From assembly GCA_963780865.1 (NCBI GenBank), contig CAWADT010000013.1:1-64000 (forward strand): DNA of 64,000 nucleotides, in the 5' to 3' direction. The stretch comes from FEN-1073 sp963780865 (GTDB lineage Bacteria; Chloroflexota; Anaerolineae; Anaerolineales; RBG-16-64-43). Position numbers and translations under genes: made by a program. Numbering within the stretch: position 1 is the stretch's first letter; every line of letters begins with the position of its first letter. Below, piece after piece: positions 44,726-53,251 of this stretch. The notes beneath the pieces were generated by a model that was not told where the DNA came from, did not search any database, and saw only the letters and a list, made by a program, of their open reading frames with translations.

Positions 44726-45583
44726 ATGATCCGGATCATCGCCGACACGACCTGCGCTCTGCCGCGGGCAATCACCACCAAGCTTGAGATTCCAATCCTT
44801 CCGCAGTTCATCATTTTCGGAGAGGAGTCATTCCGCGACGATACGGAATTGACGACCGAACTCTTCCTGAAGAAATTGCGCGCCTCGGCGGTGTTGCCAA
44901 AAACCGCCGCGCCGCCGCCCGCTTTGTACGCGCCCGTTTTCGAGGAAATCCTCGGGCAGGGAGATATTCCGTTCGTGTTGTGCCCTTCGGCGGACGTTTC
45001 CGGAACGTTACGTGCGGCCGAAGTGGCCGCCAAGGATTTTCCCGGATCCGGGATTCGCGTCCTGGATACCCGCTCGGTGGCTGGGATGCTGGGCGCCGCT
45101 GTCCTGCTCGCCGACCGCTGGGCCAAGCAGGGCGTACTCATGGAGGAATTGCTCTCCCGGTTGGAAAATTTACGGATTCAACAACGCACGTATTTCGTGG
45201 TGGATACTCTCGAATACCTTCATAAGGGAGGGCGGATCGGCGGAGCCAAGCGGCTGATGGGGGAGATGTTGCAGGTTAAGCCAATTCTTCGTTTGCAGGA
45301 TGGCCGCGTCGAAGCGTACGAACAACAACGGACGCGCGCCCGGGCTCTGGCGCGGTTGCAGGAACTGGTGGCGGGGGAATGCCCCGCGGGGGAAGGCAGT
45401 TTCCTCTGCGTGATGCAGGCCGATGCCGAAGAGACCGCCAAGGAACTGGCGGAGGGTTTTAAAAAGCGGATGGGGATTATGGATGTGCCGGTCTACGAAC
45501 TGCCGCCGGCCATCGTCGTGCATGGGGGCCCGGGAACGCTGGCCGTCGGATTTTATGCGCAAGCGGTGAACGGAAGCATGTAG
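44726..45583 (+). CDS. DegV family fatty-acid-binding protein
   Basis: The 285-residue protein matches DegV: start MIRIIADTTCALP, then PLYAPV-like YAPVFEEIL, CPSADVSGTLRAAE and YLHKGGRIGGAKRLMGEMLQVKPIL. DegV/FakB proteins bind a fatty acid and present it to the FakA kinase; no fakA is adjacent. The ATG at 44726 is chosen because GGAGG at 44716-44720 sits correctly; ATG 44714 in the same frame would include that site. It ends before a bidirectional terminator. Confidence 0.9.
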   Translation: MIRIIADTTCALPRAITTKLEIPILPQFIIFGEESFRDDTELTTELFLKKLRASAVLPKTAAPPPALYAPVFEEILGQGDIPFVLCPSADVSGTLRAAEVAAKDFPGSGIRVLDTRSVAGMLGAAVLLADRWAKQGVLMEELLSRLENLRIQQRTYFVVDTLEYLHKGGRIGGAKRLMGEMLQVKPILRLQDGRVEAYEQQRTRARALARLQELVAGECPAGEGSFLCVMQADAEETAKELAEGFKKRMGIMDVPVYELPPAIVVHGGPGTLAVGFYAQAVNGSM

Positions 45584-45644
45584 ATCCATTGGGTTATTTC
45601 AATGCGACGATGTTTTTCATTTCGATTCCGAATCCAATCTCCAT

Positions 45645-45686
45645 AAAAATCATCCGCCGGCGGTTTGTCCCGGCGGATGATTTTTT
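45645..45686. terminator. Bidirectional rho-independent terminator
   Basis: AAAAATCATCCGCCGG (45645-45660) pairs with CCGGCGGATGATTTTT (45670-45685). T runs arise on both strands, serving the convergent degV and membrane-protein genes. Confidence 0.82.
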
Positions 45687-45720
45687 GAATAGATCACCTA
45701 TGAGCCTTCGCGAAAAGCGG

Positions 45721-46692
45721 CTACGGTGAAAAGGAAATAACCTCCGGTGGCCGTCCAGCCGGTTTTCTCCCCGCAAGAAATATCCACATGAGCAGCGCCA
45801 GATGCGCTCCGCTCGCAACGAGAATCAACCACAGCACGCCGGAATATCCGCCTGCGATCGCCCCGGCGCAGTCGGCGATGTGAAAGAGAACCGGCACGGC
45901 CAAGAGCGGCCAATCGACGGATGGAACGAGCGCCTGGCGCATTCTTCCGCGCCACACGAAAAAGAGCAGGGCGGTGGGAAGGAGGAGGAAGAACGCCAGC
46001 ATGACCCATTCCGTGGAGCCGCCTTTCGTTCCAAAGGGAGCCAGCCAAAGCAGGAATTGGGAAAGCGGCATGGCCATGGTGATCAGCGCAAGAATCATCG
46101 CGAGCAACGGGTAGACAGATCCCACCCAGGGTTGATATCCGGATTGCTGAAATAATTTTCGCCCCAGCAGGATGTAGATCGAGCCGTACAGCATGATGAG
46201 CATCCAGCCGGGAAAATTATAGACCGGGATGCGATAGATATTCGCCGCGCCGGGTGAAATCAACCAGGTCCATCGGCCGGTCGTGCTTCCGCCGACGGTA
46301 GCCACCTGCCGGACGGCGAGCGGATCCAGGGAGAAATCCTGCAGCATGCCAAACAAACCCAACAGGAGAGGTTGGCACCATCCGGGAACGTTCATTCTTT
46401 CCAGCAGCCAAAGACCGGTGATAAAAACATCCATCTCTAGCAGAGGGATCGACAACGGAACGTTGCCGAACATCAGCAGGGATCTTCCGTAAACGTACCA
46501 GCCTTGGACCACGGCGAAATTTTCGAACAATCCGGCGTACAGAAACACAAACGCAAAACATTCGAGCAGGATCGCCTCGGGATGCAGGCTCCTGCGGACG
46601 GCGAACAAGATGACGATCAGGGAGAGCAGGACCGTCAGCAGGTCCGCGAAAAACCAGGGTAGGGGAATCGGTGATTGAAACACGTATTGCAT
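45721..46692 (-). CDS. Polytopic membrane protein, carotenoid-biosynthesis (CruF) like
   Basis: The 323-residue protein has eight or more membrane helices. FVFLYAGLFENFAVVQGWYVYG and GAANIYRIPVYNFPGWMLIMLYG resemble the Glu-rich helix and NFxGW segment of the CruF/carotenoid-hydratase membrane family (DUF422). No crt genes are nearby, so involvement in carotenoid chemistry is only suggested by similarity. It stands alone between the degV terminator and an unremarkable 175-base spacer. Confidence 0.5.
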   Translation of the reverse strand: MQYVFQSPIPLPWFFADLLTVLLSLIVILFAVRRSLHPEAILLECFAFVFLYAGLFENFAVVQGWYVYGRSLLMFGNVPLSIPLLEMDVFITGLWLLERMNVPGWCQPLLLGLFGMLQDFSLDPLAVRQVATVGGSTTGRWTWLISPGAANIYRIPVYNFPGWMLIMLYGSIYILLGRKLFQQSGYQPWVGSVYPLLAMILALITMAMPLSQFLLWLAPFGTKGGSTEWVMLAFFLLLPTALLFFVWRGRMRQALVPSVDWPLLAVPVLFHIADCAGAIAGGYSGVLWLILVASGAHLALLMWIFLAGRKPAGRPPEVISFSP

Positions 46693-46867
46693 AGTGATCC
46701 CTCGCGAGAAAGCAGAAAGCCGGACCTTACAGCGATCGCCGCTTTGCCAATGGGTTCCTACGGATGACGACGCAGAACCGCTGCAAGGGAAATAGTCTCG
46801 ACCGCGACGTTGAACCCGAGGAAGGTTGGAATTCTTCTGCGGCTGGATTGGAGCGTATCAAAACGAA

Positions 46868-47860
46868 TTAAGTTGAAACCGCCAGTCGTGTGTTCCGGCG
46901 GTACCAGTCCACGGTGTCGGAAAGGGTTTCAAGCAATTTGCGCGGGTGATATCCCAGTTCGCGGGTGGCTTTCGCGTGGCTGATGTTGCAGTTGCTTCGC
47001 AAAGTGGAAAGCGAGTAGGGGGTGAATCGCGGTTTGGTTCCCGAGATCCGGTAATAGAGCGGCGTGAATGCCGATACGGCTTTGGCCAGGGAAAACGGGA
47101 TGTGAATTCGGGTGAAGCGCTTGCCGGTCATCTCCCACAGGAGGTCGATGATATTCCGCACGGCAAGCCGTTGGCCGGAAAGAATGTACGTCTCTCCGCG
47201 GCGGCCTTTTTCGGCCGCCAGGAGGATCCCGTCCGCCACGTCGCGGACGTCGACGAAATCGTATGCCCCGTCCACGTAGAATTGCGTTTTTTCCTCGACG
47301 CAATCCAGGATCAATTGCCCGAGTTCCGACCGGCGGTAATCGTTCGGTCCGATCACTCCGGTGGGGCAGACGATCACCGAGTCCAACCCTTCCGCCGCCG
47401 CCTGCTGCACCGCCAGTGAAGCTTCCGCTTTCGACCGGTCGTATTCGCCGACGGGGTTGTGCGGATCGAAGGGCAAGCGCTCGTTGATTCGAACGCCTTG
47501 CGGTGCGCGGCGGATGGCGTGAATCGAACTGGTGTAAATCAGACGGTCCACGCCGCTGTCTCTCGCGGCCGCCAAAATGTTTTTCGTGCCCTCGACGTTC
47601 ACTTTGCGCAAGCGATCGTTCCTTCCCGGAAGAATCGAGATGATCCCGGCCAGATGGAACACCCGGCTGACGCCGCGCATCGCTTCCCGCAGCGAGACTT
47701 GATCCAGCACGTCGCCCGTCACTTTTTCGACCGGCAGATCCTGCAGAGGCAGCGTATCCTCCCCCGGAAGGATCAACGCGCGCACCGATTCGCCGGCGTC
47801 GAGCAGCTTTCCGACTAGAACGTTTCCAATGTGCCCGGTGGCACCCGTAACTAAAATCAT
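46868..47860 (-). CDS. NAD-dependent epimerase/dehydratase (extended SDR)
   Basis: The 330-residue Rossmann-fold enzyme starts MILVTGATGHIGNVLV and has the catalytic YDRSK motif near residue 140. SSIHAIRRAPQG supplies the upstream Ser. It resembles dihydroflavonol-4-reductase-like and sterol-dehydrogenase-like SDRs; the substrate is unknown. The ATG at 47860 overlaps the stop of the tetR-type gene by four bases, so both are controlled by the TetR operator upstream. The longer frame to 47923 lies inside the regulator gene. Confidence 0.88.
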   Translation of the reverse strand: MILVTGATGHIGNVLVGKLLDAGESVRALILPGEDTLPLQDLPVEKVTGDVLDQVSLREAMRGVSRVFHLAGIISILPGRNDRLRKVNVEGTKNILAAARDSGVDRLIYTSSIHAIRRAPQGVRINERLPFDPHNPVGEYDRSKAEASLAVQQAAAEGLDSVIVCPTGVIGPNDYRRSELGQLILDCVEEKTQFYVDGAYDFVDVRDVADGILLAAEKGRRGETYILSGQRLAVRNIIDLLWEMTGKRFTRIHIPFSLAKAVSAFTPLYYRISGTKPRFTPYSLSTLRSNCNISHAKATRELGYHPRKLLETLSDTVDWYRRNTRLAVST

Positions 47861-48453
47861 GTTGACCTCCTTGTCAACCCGTCGGTGAGCAAGCGAAAAC
47901 TCTCGTGTCCCACTCCGGCCCAATCCGATCCGGCTGGATCAATAATCCCCTGAAGCAATAAGCCGATCGCCAAAGACATTACCGCCAGCGCGGCCGTTTT
48001 TTGATCCATTTCTGAAATCGAACCGGCGGCAATTCCTTCTCCCATCATCCGGATGAAGAACTCTTTATATTTTTGATAGGGGGCGATGGCTGTTTTCCAC
48101 ACCGCCGGGTCCCTCGCTGCATGAACCCAGAATTCAAGGAAAATCGGCAACCGGCCTTCGGCAGCCTTAATGATCGCGGGAAGAATGTCGGACATCTCGA
48201 TCAATGATTGGGGGACTTCAGGTTGGTTGCTTCGAAGATCCTCCAAAGCTCTGTCCAACCCCCCCAGCCATTCGGTCAGCAATTCCATGAAGACGGATTG
48301 TTTGGATGGAAAATGATGGTAGAAGGCGCCTTTGCTTATGCCTGCCAACTGGCAGATTTCGGATACGGAGGCAGACTCAAAACCTGACCGTGAAAACAGG
48401 TCCTGAGCCGCCCGTAAAATTTTTCCCTTGGTCTCGATGCTTCGTTTTTGCAT
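47857..48453 (-). CDS. TetR-family transcription regulator
   Basis: The 198-residue regulator has the TetR helix-turn-helix in residues 10-55 (KILRAAQDLFSRSGFESAS, ISKGAFYHHFPSKQSVF). The C-terminal ligand-binding domain resembles general drug/fatty-acid-responsive TetRs. It precedes and is translationally coupled with the SDR gene. A 14-base perfect palindrome stands 10 bases before its start, between promoter elements, so it is expected to repress itself and the SDR gene until a small ligand releases it. Confidence 0.93.
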   Translation of the reverse strand: MQKRSIETKGKILRAAQDLFSRSGFESASVSEICQLAGISKGAFYHHFPSKQSVFMELLTEWLGGLDRALEDLRSNQPEVPQSLIEMSDILPAIIKAAEGRLPIFLEFWVHAARDPAVWKTAIAPYQKYKEFFIRMMGEGIAAGSISEMDQKTAALAVMSLAIGLLLQGIIDPAGSDWAGVGHESFRLLTDGLTRRST

Positions 48454-48462
48454 ATAAAATAA

Positions 48463-48476
48463 ACCGACCGGTCGGT
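48463..48476. promoter_or_regulatory. Operator palindrome of TetR-type regulator
   Basis: ACCGACCGGTCGGT is a perfect 14-base palindrome located 10 bases upstream of the regulator start codon, next to an AT-rich -10-like tract. Size, symmetry and position fit a TetR-family operator. Confidence 0.75.
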
Positions 48477-48530
48477 ATCATTAGAAACCCTATTTTTAGC
48501 CCTGTCAATGCTCAAAATAGTTGCGGAATA

Positions 48531-48559
48531 TTGACTCTCCAGCGCCACTCGGTTACTAT
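48531..48559 (+). promoter_or_regulatory. SRP RNA promoter TTGACT-17-TACTAT
   Basis: TTGACT (48531-48536) and TACTAT (48554-48559) are 17 bases apart. The expected start, about 48566, coincides with the first paired base of the SRP RNA. Confidence 0.75.
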
Positions 48560-48564
48560 CCCTT

Positions 48565-48671
48565 TGCCCGGCCGGGTCCGGCGCGGCGGAAACCTCCGAA
48601 CCCCGCCAGATCCGAAAGGAAGCAACGGTAAGGTGGATCTTCCGGGCGCCGCCGGGAAGCCTGGTCGGGCA
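48565..48671 (+). ncRNA. ffs: Small bacterial signal recognition particle RNA (4.5S)
   Basis: The about 107-base sequence folds into one long hairpin: TGCCCGGCCGGG at the 5' end pairs with the 3' end GCCTGGTCGGGCA. The apical part carries the conserved Ffh-binding signature CAGATCCGAAAGGAAGCAAC, very close to CAGGTCCGGAAGGAAGCAGC of other bacteria. A run of eight T follows (48672-48679) and terminates transcription. The RNA with Ffh targets membrane proteins. The start of the next gene lies only a few bases after the T run. Confidence 0.95.
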
Positions 48672-48682
48672 TTTTTTTTAAA

Positions 48683-50083
48683 ATGAAAAAAATACGTCAG
48701 TTTCAAATTCCTCTTGCCATTGCCGTTTTTTTCCTGGTTTTATATCTGGTCACCTTGAAGCCCGTCTTCATCCAAACCGGCGGAACCTTGACCCGGGTCC
48801 TCACGCATGCATCCTCCGTGGCGCTCGTGCTCCGCGACGCAGGATTAAGACCCGAAACCGTCGGTTCCGTGTCTCCCGGATGGAATTCCCCGATTCGATG
48901 GGGGATGACGATTGTGGTCCCCTCGGGCCGGGTGATCCCGATCGTGGTCGGCGGTGAAACCCGCCATGCGGACTTTCCCGAAGGGGGAAATATTCCGCTG
49001 CAGAATCTGCTGGATCAAGCCGGGATTGTATTGGGATCAGAAGATTGGGTTTTTGCCGATGGCGTACCGGTCTCCCCCGACCAAATTCTGAATTCACCGC
49101 CGCTTAAAATCGAGATTCGAAAAGCGATTGCGTTTCAAGTGACCGTCGACGGGAAAACAAACGATTTCAGCGCGCCCGGCCCAACCGTCGGCGAGGCGCT
49201 TTGGCAGGCCGGAATCGTCCTGTACGACGCCGACGAAGTGACTCCTACCGTCCTCACGCTGTTGGGTTCCATCCAGCAATCGCCGATTGGGATCGAGATT
49301 GTCCGGGCCCGCTCGATCACCGTGCATGTGGATGGCAAAGACCTTGCCGTTCGAACCGCCGGCAAAACCGTCGGGGAAGCTTTGGCCCGGGCTGGATTAT
49401 CCCTGGACGGATTGGATTACGCGGTTCCCGCGGAAGACGAAGCGTTGCCGGCGGACGGCCGGATCCGCGTAATCCGCGTGCGTGAGGAAATCCTGCGCGA
49501 ACAATCGTCGATTCCATTCGACCACGCCACCCAGCCCATGCCGGATTTGGAGCTGGACCGGACCCAGGTCGTTCAACCGGGCGCTTTGGGCATCCTGGAA
49601 TCGATCGTCCGCGTCCGGTATGAGGACGGGATCGAAATCAGCCGCACGCCGGAAGGGAAGCAGGTTGTGCTTCCCCCGCAAAAACGGGTCGTCGGATATG
49701 GGACCAAAATCGTGCTCCGGACCGCGAGTACCCCCGACGGTCCGATCGAGTATTACCGGGCGATCACGGTGTACGCCACATCCTATTCACCTTGCAACCT
49801 GGATGCAACCCCTCCGCGCTGCGGGTACATCACCCATTCCGGGAAAAAAGTGCAAAAGGGGATGATCGCCATGGTCAATAGTTGGTATTACCTTTTTCAG
49901 GGCCAGGGAGTGTACGTCGACGGATACGGTCCGGCCACAGTCGAAGACAGCGGGGTTGGGCCGAACGCGCCCTATTGGATCGATCTGGCCTATCTCGATG
50001 CAGATTATATTGGATGGCATAGGTACACCACGCTATATTTTCTCACCCCCGTTCCGGCGAACGTTGTCTGGATTCTTCCGTGA
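48683..50083 (+). CDS. Cell-wall protein with DUF348 repeats, G5 and 3D-like domains
   Basis: The 466-residue protein has one N-terminal membrane helix (residues 9-28), three ubiquitin-like DUF348 repeats (recognisable at ITVHVDGKDLAVRTAGKTVGEALARAGL), a G5 domain (RVREEILREQSSIPFD...KQVVLPPQKRVVGYGTKI) and a C-terminal 3D-type segment (TVYATSYSP...VDGYGPATVEDSGVG). This is the YabE/Rpf-like architecture of wall-remodelling proteins. It starts immediately after the SRP RNA tail without a clear ribosome site. Its GTGA junction with rsmA implies coupled translation. Confidence 0.85.
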   Translation: MKKIRQFQIPLAIAVFFLVLYLVTLKPVFIQTGGTLTRVLTHASSVALVLRDAGLRPETVGSVSPGWNSPIRWGMTIVVPSGRVIPIVVGGETRHADFPEGGNIPLQNLLDQAGIVLGSEDWVFADGVPVSPDQILNSPPLKIEIRKAIAFQVTVDGKTNDFSAPGPTVGEALWQAGIVLYDADEVTPTVLTLLGSIQQSPIGIEIVRARSITVHVDGKDLAVRTAGKTVGEALARAGLSLDGLDYAVPAEDEALPADGRIRVIRVREEILREQSSIPFDHATQPMPDLELDRTQVVQPGALGILESIVRVRYEDGIEISRTPEGKQVVLPPQKRVVGYGTKIVLRTASTPDGPIEYYRAITVYATSYSPCNLDATPPRCGYITHSGKKVQKGMIAMVNSWYYLFQGQGVYVDGYGPATVEDSGVGPNAPYWIDLAYLDADYIGWHRYTTLYFLTPVPANVVWILP

Positions 50084-50949
50084 AGGAATCCGATTCTCTC
50101 TCCGCGCCCGCCGGTAGCGTCCCCCGGATGTTGCGCGCGGCGGGCGTCCGCCCTCGAAAATCCCTCGGTCAGAATTTTCTCGTTGACGAGGCTGCCCTCG
50201 CCCGGGTCGCCTCCGCAGCGGATCTTTCCCCCGAGGACGTGGTCTTGGAAATTGGCGCCGGAGCGGGAAGCTTGACTAGGTTCCTCGCGGCGCGCGCGCG
50301 CCGCGTCGTCGCCGTGGAGATCGACCCGGTTCTGGTTTCCCTGTTGCGCACCACGCTCGGCTCCCTCCCCAATGTCAACATCGTTCCAGGAGATATTCTG
50401 GCGTTGCCGATTGAAGAACTCGTGGGGAGCGCCGCGCCGGGCCACTATAAGGTGGCGGCCAACATTCCCTACTACATCACTTCCGCGATCATCCGCCGGC
50501 TGGTGGAAGGGAGCGTCTCGCCGAGCCTCATGGTGCTCACCGTCCAGAAGGAAGTGGCGGATCGGATCTGCGCTCCGCCGGGGGAGATGAGCTTGCTCTC
50601 CCTCAGTGTCCAGTATTATGGAACTCCGGCGATCGTGGGCCGGATCCCGGCGGAGGCGTTTTACCCGGCTCCCAAGGTTGATTCCGCAATCGTCAAAGTT
50701 GAATTAAGAAATCCGCCGCCGGGGAATATTGCGGCCGCCGGGTGGATGTTCCGCGTGGCGCGCGCGGGCTTCTCGCAAAAACGGAAAATGCTGCGCAATA
50801 CCATTTCAGCGGGACTGAAGATCCCTCCCCGCGAAGCCGAAAGACTCCTGGCGCTGGCCGGGGTGGATCCGAAGCGCAGAGCGGAGACGCTGTCGGTGGC
50901 CGAATGGTCTAAGCTTGCCGAGACGATTCCCGCAATCCCACAGAAATAA
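50080..50949 (+). CDS. rsmA: 16S rRNA dimethyladenosine transferase
   Basis: The 289-residue methyltransferase dimethylates the two adjacent adenines of helix 45 in 16S rRNA. It contains SLGQNFLVD, the SAM motif LEIGAGAGSLT, AVEIDP, the catalytic NIPYY and FYPAPKVDSA. The GTG start overlaps the preceding stop by four bases. The neighbouring order wall protein-rsmA also occurs in Firmicutes (yabE-rnmV-ksgA), which supports the assignments. Confidence 0.95.
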   Translation: MKESDSLSAPAGSVPRMLRAAGVRPRKSLGQNFLVDEAALARVASAADLSPEDVVLEIGAGAGSLTRFLAARARRVVAVEIDPVLVSLLRTTLGSLPNVNIVPGDILALPIEELVGSAAPGHYKVAANIPYYITSAIIRRLVEGSVSPSLMVLTVQKEVADRICAPPGEMSLLSLSVQYYGTPAIVGRIPAEAFYPAPKVDSAIVKVELRNPPPGNIAAAGWMFRVARAGFSQKRKMLRNTISAGLKIPPREAERLLALAGVDPKRRAETLSVAEWSKLAETIPAIPQK

Positions 50950-51018
50950 CCGCTTCCCGGAAGATCCTCAGGGTAATTTTTTTTTATATTTTCGTGAGCG
51001 AGGGATACCTTGCCGCTT

Positions 51019-51056
51019 GCCCCGCACTCCTCTTTACTAATCGAAGAGTGCGGGGC
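51019..51056. repeat. Hairpin after rsmA
   Basis: GCCCCGCACTC (51019-51029) pairs exactly with GAGTGCGGGGC (51046-51056). No T run follows, so it may be part of the repeat-rich spacer rather than a true terminator. A related GCGGGGCTTGC piece is found on the other side of the IS at about 52540. Confidence 0.5.
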
Positions 51057-51074
51057 TTGCCCCGCTTTCGTAAT

Positions 51075-51227
51075 AGGCTGTTGAAAAACGTTGATTTTGT
51101 TTTAGCCATACGCACCCGCCCCCTTTTCATCCCCCCATTTTCCAATAGAAAATGGGGGGGATGAAAGGGGGGATGGTTTACCGCAGAGAAGATCACGCCA
51201 GTATGAATTGAATTTTTCAACATCCTG
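51075..51227. mobile_element. MITE-like element sharing the neighbouring IS ends
   Basis: The left end AGGCTGTTGAAAAAC is identical to the right end of the adjacent IS read inwards, and the right end is CAGGATGTTGAAAAATT in inverse, one change away. The 153 bases encode nothing but contain a long hairpin: CCCCCTTTTCATC... (51119-51142) pairs with 51148-51172 around a five-base loop. It is probably a non-autonomous derivative moved by the IS transposase. Confidence 0.6.
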
Positions 51228-51231
51228 TTAA

Positions 51232-52515
51232 CAGGCTGTTGAATTAGCCTCAATAATAACTCTTGGGATCGGATTTATAAGGGCTCCGGGAACGTGTATT
51301 CCAGGAGCCTTCTTATTTCCATCCGGTTTTCAGGTGCTTGGTGCCGCTTCCAGGTTGCACATTCTAATCAGATTGTAAATCCCAAGCGCAAAGAGGAAAA
51401 ACCAACTCACCTTTGCAGCACCCCGGAATTTGACTCTCCGCAATCTCCCTTGTTCTTTCAACCAACCAAAGATTTCTTCAATACGCTTCCGGATAATTAG
51501 ACTTACTCGATATCCTTCATGTCTCGTTGTCCGCCCATCTACCAACTTGGATCCTCTCTGATCCTTGACCGCAATATGCGGAACGATGTTCAAGACGCAA
51601 CATTCCCGGATGAATTTAGCTTCATCAAACCATTTGTCCCCGCCAACCGTAATGCCTCTCGAGCGTCCTTCCTGCTTCCGTCGGAGCATTTCCAAACAAC
51701 CATTCCGCTCGGCGTTGTTTTCTGCAATCCGAAGATCTCCATCCACCGCGATTCCATGTCGGTTTTCCATCATGGCATTCCCCACATACGATAACTTCGC
51801 CTGCGCGCCTGTCCCTTTACGTATCAGACGGCTTTCGGGGTCTGTCGTCGATCGATGAGTCTCATTTCGCCGGGTTTCACCGCGAAAATCAATGGATGGA
51901 TTTCCGGGTCCTTGAGGCGGAGGATCGGTCCCTTCGGTATCATCAGCTTTCACTGGTTTGATGCTTTTAAGACTAGCCCACGCCTCCACCAGAGTGCCAT
52001 CCACCGAAAAATGCTCATCGCTGACGAGGCCTTTTACGGTTGCTTGGCGGACCGTTTCCAGGAGGAATTTTCGAGCCAGATCGCCATCCAAGAACCTTTT
52101 CCGATTCTTGGAAAAGGTGGAATGATCCCAAACGCGCTCATGCGGAGCCAATCCCACAAACCAACGAAACAGCATGTTGTATTCCAATTGTTCCATGAGC
52201 AAGCGCTCGCTCCGCACGGAGAAGAGGTATTGCAGGAGAAGCGCTCGCAGCAGCATTTCCGGCGGAATGCATGGACGGCCATTTTCCTGATACAGTTGAT
52301 CCAGGTCCCATTTCATTTCGGCGAGGGCGCAATCGGTCATGGCGCGGATTTTCCGGAGTGGATGGGTTGCCGGCACCATTTCTTCGATATCGATGAAATA
52401 AAAAGCGGGGGGATTTATGGGATCGGCTCGGCGCATGGTTTTTTTCCTCTTACTATTAAAACACGCCGATCACTGCTTCGATTCGCTTGCTTTAGACTAG
52501 TTTTTCAACAGCCTG
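51232..52515. mobile_element. Complete IS5/IS1182-like insertion sequence
   Basis: The 1284-base element is bounded by inverted ends beginning CAGGCTGTTGAA on both sides, and by TTAA at 51228-51231 and 52516-52519, which looks like the target duplication. It carries one intact transposase gene on the minus strand. It landed exactly at the right end of the MITE-like element. Confidence 0.8.
51330..52436 (-). CDS. IS5/IS1182-like DDE transposase
   Basis: The 368-residue protein is complete. Residues 1-110 are the DUF772-type N-terminal domain (PCIPPEMLLRALLLQYLFSVRS). The DDE catalytic residues can be placed in HFSVDGTLVEAW, VGGDKWFDEAKF and RIEEIFGWLKE. Intact ends and frame suggest recent arrival and possible activity. 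Confidence 0.9.
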   Translation of the reverse strand: MRRADPINPPAFYFIDIEEMVPATHPLRKIRAMTDCALAEMKWDLDQLYQENGRPCIPPEMLLRALLLQYLFSVRSERLLMEQLEYNMLFRWFVGLAPHERVWDHSTFSKNRKRFLDGDLARKFLLETVRQATVKGLVSDEHFSVDGTLVEAWASLKSIKPVKADDTEGTDPPPQGPGNPSIDFRGETRRNETHRSTTDPESRLIRKGTGAQAKLSYVGNAMMENRHGIAVDGDLRIAENNAERNGCLEMLRRKQEGRSRGITVGGDKWFDEAKFIRECCVLNIVPHIAVKDQRGSKLVDGRTTRHEGYRVSLIIRKRIEEIFGWLKEQGRLRRVKFRGAAKVSWFFLFALGIYNLIRMCNLEAAPST

Positions 52516-52611
52516 TTAAAAAGAACTATTTGTAGAAAGCGGGGCTTGCGGTTCAAGATCTTGGGGGACGGCACCCTACGATTCCGCGCGGCAGGCCGGT
52601 CGGTCGGTCGT

Positions 52612-53241
52612 TCATTCAAAGGTCTTTTTGTGTTCGAAGAACCAAAGGACGCAATACGCGTTCAGAAGGATCCCGACAAGAATGAGGCAAAAACTGATCA
52701 CATTTTCCGATGTGGTATAGAAATGGATTACAAAATTGGCGAACAAAGCAAAGTTCCCTATCAGGAGCATCAGCAGGAGGATGAGCGCGAGCGTTCGCGA
52801 CCACTTCTTAAGGTTTAACATCCCCCAACAAAGAATGAGGAACATGCCGATGGTGACGATCACGGGGATCGGGTATTGGATTGCGATATTAATATAGGCA
52901 ACCAGCCCATTCAGAAAGTAGTTGAAATACACTCCCGCATCCGACGCCGGAACGGGTATCTTCCATTGGATTAACTTGTACGCCCCGTTGATCCATTGAA
53001 AGATGACGAGGAGAGAGACGAAGACGAGTATCCCGGAAAAAAATACCAGGCATCCCGGCGGGGATTTTCGTTTGAGGGCAGCCGCCGGTGAAGAGAAGGT
53101 GACGGTTTGGGCGACGGGCGTCTTGGAGTGTTTCTTCTTGGGTTTGCCGGGTTGGTCGGGGAGCTCTTTATGGCAATAGTAACACTCCCCCGCTTGAACG
53201 TCGTTGTACGAACCGCAATAAGGGCATTTTTCGGTAAGCAT
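52612..53241 (-). CDS. Zinc-ribbon membrane protein
   Basis: The 209-residue protein starts with a zinc ribbon (CPYCGSYNDVQAGECYYCHKEL; two CxxC knuckles) followed by a basic linker and about four membrane helices. No enzyme motif is seen. The ATG at 53241 follows a GAGGGA site and lies 10 bases after the DPM-synthase stop; the longer frame to 53340 is a shadow of that gene. It is the last gene of a four-gene unit (54.9-52.6 kb). Confidence 0.65.
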   Translation of the reverse strand: MLTEKCPYCGSYNDVQAGECYYCHKELPDQPGKPKKKHSKTPVAQTVTFSSPAAALKRKSPPGCLVFFSGILVFVSLLVIFQWINGAYKLIQWKIPVPASDAGVYFNYFLNGLVAYINIAIQYPIPVIVTIGMFLILCWGMLNLKKWSRTLALILLLMLLIGNFALFANFVIHFYTTSENVISFCLILVGILLNAYCVLWFFEHKKTFE

Positions 53242-53251
53242 GATTCTTCCC

